Position numbers and translations under genes: made by a program. The notes beneath the pieces were generated by a model that saw only the letters and a program-made list of their open reading frames with translations, had not been told where the DNA came from and searched no databases. Positions 11,891-23,397 of a DNA stretch of 64,000 bases are shown here, one piece after another. This DNA comes from Enoplolaimus lenunculus (taxonomy: Eukaryota; Nematoda; Enoplea; Enoplida; Thoracostomopsidae), in NCBI GenBank assembly GCA_030248215.1, contig JASANG010001572.1, forward strand, positions 57,714 through 121,713, written 5' to 3'. Within the stretch, counting starts at the first letter, position 1, and each line of letters starts with the position of its first letter.

Positions 11891-12074
11891 TGTGCAGCAC
11901 CAACTATCCTGCCTGCCTACAAGTGTTTGAATTTTTAGACGCCTGCTCGATCGCTAGCCGTTCAGGACGAGTGGCGTTCTGAGAATCGAGAGGTCATAAG
12001 GTGCATTTTGATAAAAATCATCTCTGAAGTACAGCTGTCAAAACAATCTGTTTTACAAAATCCTCTATCCTACA

Positions 12075-12366
12075 GCCCTATTTACATGTGCAAGTTTTTG
12101 CAGCAAAAACTTGCACGTGCAACGTGTATGTGCAAGTTTGGTCAAAAAACAGTTTTGAAATTCTTGCAGCTGCAAATTATTCACTGGATTCATGCTATTT
12201 AATTCGCACCTGTGAACGCAGTTGTAAGTCGCTTGAATTTTTTTGCACCTGTAGTTTGATTGGTCAATCGTTTTGTTCCTTTGAAAATACTTACAGCTGC
12301 AAGTATTTCGTGCAAGTTGCAGCTGCGAATTCTCGCTGCAAAAACTTGAACGTGTGAATGGGTCTT
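12075..12366 (+). mobile_element. Foldback element just upstream of the ADAMTS gene
   Basis: Inverted ends of about 28 bp: CAAGTTTTTGCAGCAAAAAC near 12092 against CAAGTTTTTGCAGCGAGAA when the end at about 12350 is reverse-complemented. The interior is rich in TGCAGCTGCA palindromes. It ends only about ten bases before the likely TATA box of the ADAMTS gene. Confidence 0.6.
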
Positions 12367-12373
12367 GAGGCTT

Positions 12374-12381
12374 TATAAATA
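12374..12381 (+). promoter_or_regulatory. Candidate TATA box of the ADAMTS gene
   Basis: TATAAATA lies 81 bases upstream of the chosen start codon (12462) in an otherwise unremarkable stretch. It would imply transcription starting near 12405 and a 5' leader of about 55 bases, assuming no upstream non-coding exon or trans-spliced leader. Confidence 0.35.
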
Positions 12382-12461
12382 CAGGTTAATCGAAATGTAA
12401 CCGCGATTCTATATCTTATAAGCTAAAAGCTGTTTTGCGACTTCAACGATTTCCGGTCAGT

Positions 12462-15400
12462 ATGCCTATTAATAAGTTATCTTTGGTTGTTCTCGTCCTC
12501 CAGTGTTTGCTAAAATTGTTGGTAAGTCAAAATTATAAAAATTTAAGCGCAGTAGAAAGAACAATCGTGTTAGGGAATATTTTAATGTCAAAACATCAAG
12601 TTTTAAAACTAAAGGCAGACATGTAAAAATGCTACGATTCTAAAAGTTTGCATAACTGAATGTCTCATTGTTTGCTAAACCATATTTCTTGTTTCCAAAA
12701 ACTACGTTTTTCCATTAACTCCCGAGCCGGCATTTGCCCGAAACGTGGCCGGATTTTAAAATTTTTTGCATATTTGAGCTTTTCGTGATCTTCTCCGATT
12801 ATTTTGCGGTTAAATTCGAATTTTTAAAAACCCAATTTTTAAAATCTCAATGTACTGTGTCAGGTGTTCCCCCAAAGTCAATGTAAAAGGCTCTCAACAT
12901 TAATTTAGTTGTATTTTTTGGGACACAATCTGATTGTCGGACAACGACAGAAGGTTACAAAATACATACTATTTAACAGGCTCAAGCCAATCAAATTGAT
13001 CCGACTAATTGGAAAGCTTATGACGAATTTGTTCATATTGGAAACACAACGTTTCGCGGTATGGTATACTGTGTAACAATTTTTTACACCTTTTTACTGA
13101 TTACCATTTATGAGAAGAATAAATTTCGGCAGCAGCTGTATATATATGACGTAGCCCAAATCGTGTTTCTGCCCATGTTCCGAATTGGACTAGTCCAAAG
13201 CGGAATTAACACTTGGGCTAGCCTTAGGCGGAATCATGTCTGATAGAGCTTTGCTTTTTATGATTGGTTACTTCATAGCGGCAAATTTAGCTTAGTAAAT
13301 GAAACTGCTTGGTAGCCAACAGCCAATCGAAAAAATAATATTTGCTTCAGCTAATTGTATTTGAGTTCGGCATTAAGGAAGTAACTAATCGCAAGGCGTG
13401 TACTTATAGCAGACAAAGAATTACTCTGTGAGCTAGTCCAAGTCGTAATACCGCGCTGGACTATCTCAATTCGAAATTGGGCTGAATTACGGCTTGGGCT
13501 ACAACATACACATCTTAGTCGTAATGACAAATCAAATTTGCGCAGAAATGCCCTATAAAACCATGGTTTATGCGGCTCGTATTCTGCATAGCGAAATAGG
13601 GTGTTTTAATATGTCCTTGGTAACAATAAAATTTGTTCTCGAAGCAAAACCAACAATATATCATGAATCTAGATTGCCCGTTCTGTTACCACATGAAACA
13701 TGTTAACCCAAAATATTGTGCATTGTGTGAAAAAATGTCCGCCGAGGGTTATATATTTTTAACTTGAAACAATATCCAATTTTGTGAAATTTGTCCGTCC
13801 TACAAGGCTTGACCCTTCGTCCTGAGTTTTTGTCGTTTCACATGAATGTTCCGGCGGACACTTTTTCACACGAACTCTTTCAACTGTTTGCTATTTCACA
13901 ACGCACCAAAATACCGGTTTATTTCAGTGCTTGGTATGATTCCGCTACGTATGGTACAAGACGAGCATAGATTTCTCAAATCAATTCTGATGCCTTCAAC
14001 ATTATTCACTGAATTTCGACCGAAAACCGGACAATTGCCTGAGCTACTTTTTAATTTTCAGTATTCAAAGTAAGTTTTCTAATAAGACTTTTGATATTAA
14101 CTGTATCGAGTTTACCACGTATAACCATTTTTAAATGCTGCCTTTGACTCGTAGTTCAATTGTCATTTATTAGTTTGGCTTATTTGGCTTAGCAATCTAA
14201 AATTAAACGAATTGAAATATCAACGTTTATAAAAGTAAAATAAATTGCACGCAAAAAGCATTTAACTTGCTGCGCTACATGCATACGCGATTATGATTTA
14301 TCTTCTTTATGTAAGATAAAGCTTAATTTTTTCCTTAGGCTTAGGTATAAGCTCATTCTTGCGCTTATACTTAGGATTAGGTTTCGGAATATGTTTATAC
14401 TGCCGTTACGGCCCTGTTCTATACATTGGCCTTCTTTATTATAATTCCATTTCGAGAGGTATAACCTCATTTTGAACTTGCTTACGATGAAGTCCAGCGA
14501 GCGAGTGCAAATTTTTGTACTCTATAAATCGAACAGGTTACATTATAAAACCTGTAAATATATACGCTTTTATCTCATTTCTTCACAAGTATCGGCGAAT
14601 TTCGTTTTTTCCTATTCGCCAAATTCGTATACGTCCATGCCACTGGGGTGTGTTTCGAACTCGTAGAACCTTTTAATACTTTTTTTTACTTTGCCAACAT
14701 TTTAGCTCTGCTTCTACAATGCCCAAGGTTCTCTTCGAAGAAAGTAGTCAGACGGCAGAGATCTTGTTCGATCAACACATAATTAACAAACTACTGTGCC
14801 ATAAATATCATTCCATTTCAAACAGCCATGCTATTAGCAATGCCACGGTGATTTACTGTCCTCGTAACAATACAATAGTAAGTGAATTAAAATTAGCAAT
14901 ATTACAAAATTAAGTTCACACTTACGTGGTTTCAAAATTATTGTCTGTTCCGTATGGTATGGCTCGACAGGATGTAGTGTGGTGCTTCATTTTTATTGGC
15001 TATCGTGTCGTCTTAAAATCTGTTGGTGCCTCTTCTATTGGGTCAAATTTTGTGCAGGCACTCTTAGCATGAAGCAACTAATTTACGATACTTAATCAAC
15101 TATACCGAGAGTGAATAATTTCAACAAAAGCGTGCAACAGGATGCGAATAATTTCAACAAAAGCGTGACACTGCGTACATTCTGTGCACATGGAAAGGTA
15201 CACAGCGCATGTTGCATTTTAAATGTCACCCCCTGAACAATTATGTCAAATTCAGATGTTGAAATGTTCCAATATTGTAAAGTTCCTTACCTTTTTGCTT
15301 TTAAAACCCATGCGTATTCTACGTTTCAAACGTTAACCAGCCACCGCTCCTGAATTATGCGGAATTGGTCAAAAACGCAGCGTCCGGTGGCACGTTTATA

Positions 15401-15772
15401 ATACCACTTAATATTTCCTCAGTTGCACACACTTTACGAACATTTTATTATCGACTGTTGACTATACTAAATAATTTACAGTTGGTTTAAACCAAATGTA
15501 AGTGCCTTTATCTTCAAATCAAGAGACTTGTGTGTGATTTTTGAGTTGTATTGGTTTTTAATATTTACGATCATATTTAGGCTCAGATACCATTTGTTGA
15601 CGCTACATTCTATGTTTTCAGCAAGGTCTGATATTTTTCGACGATGATCTGTATCTGGTTCGCCCTTTAAAACCAGCTGTATCGTACCAAAAATATAATG
15701 CAATGCATGTATTATATCGTCGCGTTAAAACCAACAGAACTGGCTCAGAATCGGATGCATTTTATATTCATG
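12462..15772 (+). CDS. ADAMTS exons 1-5: signal peptide and prodomain
   Basis: Residues 1 to about 22 form a hydrophobic leader, with likely cleavage after LKLLAQA. Exons 2 to 5 encode an ADAM/ADAMTS prodomain: exon 4 contains a CPRNNTI stretch, and exon 5 has [17 protein letters not shown] followed by [11 protein letters not shown], matching the family pattern in which a glycine-acidic strand is followed by a tyrosine and a basic convertase-like site. Exon 5 ends at 15772 if the intron uses a GC donor (ATG|GCAAGT). A GT donor four bases on, with acceptor at 16476, is equally in frame. Confidence 0.75.
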
Positions 15773-18700
15773 GCAAGTTTAGTAACCTGCTTGTTTTCAG
15801 TAAACGTCACGGGCGGACTACAATAGAGATCTATGAGGTCGCGGCTTCAGACCACGCGCCGGCGCCTTCAAGAAGTCCGTGATGAGTGTTACAAAACGAA
15901 AAAATTTGACCGGAGAAATATAACTCGATTGCTGACCCACATTTTTTGTTAACCTTTTTTTGGACCCCATAACCTAAATCGGCATTAGGGCCCGGTTATA
16001 TTATGATTTACGCCTGGGTAGCATATTTCATTTATGTCAATTTAATGAACATGAAACATTGCTATGTTGTCGTTTATGACGTAGCAGAAGATCGTATGTT
16101 TGTCTAGATGCATTGTAATAATTTTTGAAGTATCTCGTATATATATGTTGTGCCCCAAACAACTACCTGCCCAGTTATAAAGTGGGCGTTCCAAGCACAG
16201 AGTGTGTTTTTCTTGCCTATTAAACAACTAGCTACTAGAACACAAACTGATATTGATGGGGACAGTTTTAGGGCAAGTAGATAATGGCCAATACAACAAG
16301 AGTCAGCTTTGTCGTTCAGTCTCGCGGCCAAATCATACATTCTAATTCATTGTAGAAGTTTCTCTTACCCTGACAATCCTATAAAACTGTGTGTTTCGAT
16401 TGCACATTTCATAAGTATGAAAGTTTTTAGATTCCTCACTGCCAAAACATCGATTTAAAAAGTCAGTAGACCTCAGTTCAAAGCTGCATTCTAAGAACGA
16501 TTCAAAACTTGACCTGGACAAGTTTATTGTTGAAGTTGGCGTGTTTATTGATAACCCGTTGTGGAATAATTATGTTCTGGCGTACGCGCATGACAGCAGA
16601 GAAGCGGTTGGCCAGCTCAAAAACTTTGTTACTGCCGTATTTAGCAATGTATGATGAAAACACTATTAATAATGCTAATGCATAGAAAATATAACATTGG
16701 TGGCAGTAGGGTATATACAACCGGAGGTCTGCCTCCGGCTCCGATTCCGGCTGAAAATCGACCACCGTTTCGGGCTCCGGCTGCGGTAGAATTTTTGCCG
16801 GAGGTTCCTGCAATTTCGGTAGCAAGATTTTGCATAATTTTGCAAAATTTATCTGTTTAGCGTGTTTCGTTTTTAGTTTTGTCACAATTTTCACGAAAGA
16901 ATTTGCGAAATTTCGCCGAAACTTAGCGTAAAACCCCAAACAATTTAACAACATATCGCAGATATTGGCTAAAATTAAACTAATTAACCATCATTTTTAC
17001 TACATAATTTCGCTTCACCTCCTGGTTTACATCCGACTCCGGCTCCGGTTCCGGTATTTTCCAACTCCGGTTACACCCTGGTTGCAGTATATATGGTGTT
17101 ACTGGGAATAAAGGTAATTTAAGACCAATAGTGTGTTATGCGATTGTAAGAATCGCTCTGTACATTTTGTTATTGTCATCTATCGACCGGCATAGTTCGT
17201 CGTTGTCCCTCAAAGTGCGGTATCTCATCGTGCCCAGGTCAGTCGTTCCCACACGACGCTGCACGAATTGCGCTATCCTACTGCGCCAAGTCATTCAGTT
17301 AGGTTCAATATTGATCGATATTGAGGAAGAAACCACGTACGCCGAAAAACCTAATTAACCCTTTCGCTCATAGAGTATACTATGAGCAACTAAATACAAT
17401 AATGTACAAGCAATACACACACTGTGAGCTGTGTTTAACATTTATAACATATATGCGCAGTGTTAAATCTCCACAAGACGTGAGATCCCCCTCGGACTCA
17501 AGCGTCAAGCTCCTATAGCTCAGTGGCAATCGGAAACGCCGTCCACCCGTGAGACTGGGGTTCGAATCTCACCTTGAAATTACATCTCATGTGAAATTGC
17601 AAGTATTCATGTGAGAAACGGTTAAGTTTTAACTTTTGTGGAAAAAAGTAACTCTGGTTTGACACTTTCAAATCAAACAAAATATTAGCATTGTGATAAA
17701 CAGCAACATTGTATAATTTTTGTTAATTTTTTTACAGATTCAAGCAATGTTTCATCACCCAACGTTGGGCCATCGAATTGATTTTCGTATTGTTCGTTTT
17801 GACGTTTTCAAATCACAGCCGGTACGCGTTAAATATGCTTAGCGATTTATATACTTGTCATGAGATATTTTTGAGGTAGTGTTCAAATGACAGCGCAAGC
17901 GTTGCCAATGTTCTCAGTTTATGGTGTGGTTTCAAGCCAATTTATCTTAGCTACCGTTCATTTATTAACCGAAACCTATGTTTCAAATTTAATAACAGGG
18001 ACCATATCCCTTTGCGTCCACCCACCTGGTGACTGGTACAATGAATAGGACACTGACGTATCTAGGGAGCAAAATAGGTACGAGGTGCAGCGAAAAAAGT
18101 TTATATGTAACAATTATACTTGTTGTGGGGTTTGCGAACAATGATATTTAGTCTGTAAGTCCTTACGGTCTTCGCCGCTATTCTCCTTCACCATGAAACA
18201 GCGTAGTTTTAAATTTATTTGCTTGTTTGGGTTGGGATTTTTAAGACATTCTCGGGCCTTTTTGTATGCAAATTTGTTTTTTTTGAAAATTCGATTTTTG
18301 ACGTCAAAAGCTGCAATATTTTTTAGCACATTTGGTCATTTACACTTTATAAACTCTGGTTGTCCTTATCCGTCTTTATGCTTTAGATAATAAAATTCGA
18401 CTAATTTGACAATGTTTTATTAGTCATTAATATTTTATTTCAATAATTTTTAACTTTGTTGCTTCTAGACGTTCCACTTCATGTATTTAAATTTATAATT
18501 CAGCTGACAATATTTTGCCATTTGGTATTTTTACTTCTTTTCAGTTCGTTCTGCGAAACGTTTCACACGATTTTGGAAATGCGCAAAAGTACTTGGACCT
18601 CTTCTGCGATTATCAAAGTCGACTTCGACCACAATGGGATCACGCTTTTATGTTTACAGGGTGCGGCCGCTACAATAGCCAGAATCAATGGGGAGGAGGT

Positions 18701-21700
18701 GTTGTAGTTATTTTGTCACACCAGCCTTGTCTCGGGTTAAAATAAGTTCGAAACGCAATTTTGGTATTTTGGATGCTCAATAATCTTCTGCCAACAAATT
18801 TTTGATTCGCCACTGGCACCTAAAACACATGTATTTACTACTGTTACAACTAACGAGTCTAAGCCATCCCTTATTGACTAAATTTTAACTAATTTAACCG
18901 CACAAAGGTACAAAGAACACGTACTGCAAGTGTAATAAATAAATTGCAATTAATTAATGTAAACCTGAGGTAAATCGTGTATACCTAAGCGCAGTTTGGC
19001 ATGTTTTCCTAACCGGTGTCGTATAGTATTTTACTAACCAGAAACTTTATTTCTCAGTAAAAATACTGTGTAGTTTTGGGAGTAAAAGATACAATATGCA
19101 CGGGATTTGCATGAACCAAATATGTAATTAAAATCATCGGCATAAAAATATGTATTTTTAGATATGACTTACATCGAGCAGGAAGTAATGCCATAAGCGG
19201 TACGTTTTCCAACAAACGCGACACTTGGTGGTTCTTTTAGTAATTTTGCAATATTCACTTCTTCTGTTCATAGCTTTTACAAATTTAAGTACTGTAGTGA
19301 AAAGAATAAGAGGGGGACTGATATTTATTTGGCATCTCCAGAGGGTACCCCCTGTTATTTGGTTATGGACTTGTTATCTATTTTCAACCCGCTTTCCGCT
19401 ACCCTTCCTTACTGATATATATGCGGTACTGCAATTAGCCGTTGAATTAAACGTTTATTTGGCTTGTATCAAAAGCTCCACCGATAACGCAAGGTTATAC
19501 TTAGGAATGTACTTTCAAAACTTTAGTATGCTTTAAAGTTGGGAGGTCAACTTTGTTTGGGCCTGGAGTTAGTTATGCAATACAATTAGGCACAATTGAC
19601 ATATATGGATTCTAATTAGGGTTTAGGGACACTATCTGCTTACGGACTTTTATTAGCTTATTTATAATGGCAGCTTTAGCAACCTGCATGTTGAACATGC
19701 CAATTATATTTGGGCACTGTTGCCTTCTTCGGTATGAATTTACCCCATAACCATCGCGAACTGAGAGCTGTTTGTCAGGTCGGGCTCTCGTTCCTTCGAG
19801 TAGTACTGGCTACTACTTTGTTTACGGTTCAAATGACAGTTTGAAGTAATTTTTGTGATATATTTCGGCCCGTAGCCAGCTAAACCAGCTGGGGGAATAA
19901 CCTTTATTGCGACACGAGTTTAAAATGACTATCTTGGAAATAAAACATTTTAGAGGGACCGAAAATTTGTAGGAAGTGGGCTGAGATTCTTCTGGTCCCT
20001 CTCTGAGCACGGGTTCGTGTACAGTCCAAATACAGCATTCTGTAAAATTAGTATTTAACAGGTTTCAACCATGCATATTTCTAGGAATAGCCAAACTTAG
20101 CGGAATGTGTTCTGACTGGGGCAGTTGTACGATTGCTCAAGGGACCGATTTCCTATCTGCATTCATTGGCGCTCATGAAATTGGCCATACGTAAGGAAGA
20201 ACGTCCCAGCAAATTTAAAAACATGGGGAGAGTGCCCACGCGTGGATGAGGGGGAATGGCGAGAGGGACTTTTCCGTTCTCCCCCCAGCCCGTGTTTGCC
20301 CAAAAATAGTTGGCATTTGAACTTTTTTGCATATTTCAGTTTCTCATCATCTGTCTTAATCATTCCACGTCCAAATCGAAATTTTTGATAAATTCGATTT
20401 TTTAAGGGCCCAAGGTTTCCGTGATGGGGCCCCAAAAAATTTTTGTCACAGAGTTAGACACATTATTTACCATTCGATGCAGCTTGCAGAGTTGATACCA
20501 GACACCTGATTGCTGAAAGATTAACACCATTTGACTCAGTTCAACAAGCTGCAGCAAACGTACACAAGTGTCTAACTTTTTGACGAAAAAATTTTAAAAT
20601 CGAATTTTTAAAAATTACATTTGTACGTGGACTGCTCAGGAGAGCACTAGTAGATCCAGCGGGGGCCGGAAGTGCGTACGCTCCTCGTCATAATTTTTTT
20701 GTGATAAAATGGTAGTCCCTCCCAACCTTAAAAGTTTCCCCCTGAGAAAATTTAAAATTTTTTTGTACAAACATAACATTTTTCCTCAGAATTTTTTTCT
20801 GATAAAACCTTACAGTTTTTACCTTTAGAAAATGTTTTGGTGACAAAATAATAAGGTCTCTAACTTACAATTTTTTCGTTTCATAACATTTGCCAGCCCG
20901 CCCCATCGTGAGCAATTTTACATCCGCCTCTCAGAGCGGGTCAACAGAAGCTAAAATATGCAAAAAATTTCAAAATCCAGCTATTTTGGGGCAAAGTGTG
21001 GGCTGAGGAGATAAAGGAACAGACCCTTGTGATAACACTAATGCAATTTTAGTAATTGATTATGTTACAAAATATGCGTAATTTATCATTGAAACTCTTT
21101 AATCTTAGTTAATACAATATTATGTGAATTATACTGGGCAATGTGGAGAGCTGGCGTAATACAAAATAGTGTAGAACACAGAAAAGTTGCTTTTTGCACT
21201 TAAAGTAGATTCTTTTGGTTATTTTTTGCTGTTCAAGCCTTGGAATGCAACACGACGAAATTCACGGCTGCGGAAGCGAACACATAATGTCTGGTTCTTT
21301 GGGACCCGGAAAGCTGACTTGGTCGAAGTGTAGCAAATCAGCGCTGAACGCTTTCATTGCAAAGTTAGAGTGAGTTGCGTAATAAAAAACTACGTTATGA
21401 TTGCTCTTTCCAACATGAATTTTTTTGTTTCATTTCATCTGAAATGTAATTTCAAGCTTCAAGCTAGGATTCAGACAATAGGCTCTCGGTTATTAGGAGC
21501 TAAGCTGCAACAGTCGTACGTTAGGTTTGAGATTTAAGTGCGTAAATATTAAGATTAACGAGCATAATAAAGTTTTGTTTATATACATTTTTTAAGCTTA
21601 TTTGTTGCACGCATTTTAGCTGTAATCGCTGCTTGAGCAATGTTGCTTCGCAAATTTTAGAGATGGCCAAACTTGACCTATGCTTAGATTTGAAATGCAA

Positions 21701-23334
21701 AATAAATCAATGTTCAAGCTTAAATTCAGGTTTTGTCTGCAATTTAATTTTAGTCGCCAACGATTCAACTGTCTCCGTACAGAGCTTTATCGACAAGTGT
21801 TGCCGGTATCTTTTGAACTTTTTCCCGGCGAACGATACAGCGCCGATCGACAGTGCCAATTTATGCACGGAAGCGGGTCTAAAATGGTAAAAGCATACAA
21901 ACATTTACAGTGGCACTCGGATTTTAAAAGTAGACTCAAATATATACTGTTTTAAACCAATTAAATGGTTTGAACATTTCAAAACAAAGTCAGCGCCAGT
22001 TGGTTTTTCAACGCAGATGCTACCACCAATCAAACACGGATCTCAGGTTTTCAAATTTGTTTATTTCGACGGCATAAATAACGATTTTATTTTACGTGAA
22101 AAAGCATGCATCATTTACCTATTTATTGTTTAGATCAAAATAAATTTCACCTTGCAGCTATATAGCTATAATCTTTCTCGGTTATTAATGAAATAGGTCC
22201 TCAAAGACGGTTTGGTGATTACTGCGGTATACTTGTTATGTTGCAGGCGGATAGAGGTGACAGCATTTGTCAAATTCTGTGGTGCAAAACGTTTCGCTAC
22301 GGATCGCTTATCGCTGCCCATCCTGCGCTCGAAGGGACGCTATGTGACGAAAAACGATGGTGTCGCGGTGGGCAATGTATTAACATTCAACTTGATGATG
22401 ACAACAGCACTACTGCAAATCGCCGCAAGCACCCGAAACAACGCGTATTTAGCTCACTTGCCGGGTTACTGCATCATGAGCTGCTTACATCGCTTGAAAA
22501 GGTATTTCGAATTTTAATTTTAGAAAGTGTGTAACGAGTATGTTTGTTTATTAATCGAAAATTATCTAAATATTAAAGCTGGAACGCTCCACATACTGTA
22601 GTGATCCGAATAAGAGGAGGAAGACTGACATTTATTTTGACTCTTCAGAGGGTACCCCCTGTTATTCGGTTACGCACTGTATTTATTTTTATACCGACCT
22701 CCGCTGCCCTTTGTTACTGACATGTATCCAGTATTGCAACTATCCGTTGAATTAAACGTGTGTGTGCCTTGTATCAAAAGCTTAAACGATAATGCAAGGT
22801 TATAGTTAGAAATGTACTTTCAAATATTAAGTATGCTTTAAACTTTCGAAAGCAACTTTATTTGGTCCTGGAGTCATTTGATTAGGGATACGGACTCCTA
22901 TTGATAGGGTCTAAAATAGGACCCCCTTTTATTACCCCCCTTTTATTCGGGTCACTACAGTGCTATTCGTTCGAAAACAAGTAAACATTGGCTGGGTTTC
23001 TAAACTACTTAAGTATTGTACGACTTAGTACTTCAGTACCTGCTAGGTAATCACTTAACCATTTTGTCGTTTTTAAAAGCGTATTTCACTTAAGTAAATA
23101 AAGTCGGCGACTGAATTTGATATATCACAGATAAAGCGTTCCGGCATACTAACCTTAGACTGTTCGAAATTGCAGATTCATGGTGTCTCCATAATGTAAA
23201 GCAAAACTTATGCTTTATTCTTGTAAGAATGGCTGACATTTGGCGTATGTTTGGTTTTTGCTCGAATATTTAAGCATTTACTTAAGTCAATGACTTAAGT
23301 AATTACCTAAGTATAACTTCTAAGCGCAGCAAAA

Positions 23335-23397
<63 letters not shown>

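Noticed and set aside
16032-16097. Possible ADAMTS exon reading [13 protein letters not shown], similar to the first catalytic strand
   Set aside because: Its acceptor is poor and the true start of the domain ([16 protein letters not shown]) was found in exon 6 (16467-16648) with both phases correct.
16502-16954. 150-codon minus-strand frame opposite ADAMTS exon 6
   Set aside because: Half of it is antisense to exon 6 and half is the ACCGGAGGT repeat, whose CCGGCT runs stay open by composition.
17508-17580. Functional tRNA gene
   Set aside because: A- and B-box-like motifs are present but stems do not pair through a cloverleaf, and the stretch is repeated inside a MITE family.
21621-21890. 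Plus frame [20 protein letters not shown] following an acceptor before ADAMTS exon 12
   Set aside because: It continues in the wrong frame relative to the conserved [11 protein letters not shown]. Splicing exon 11 to 21754 keeps the frame and the family pattern.
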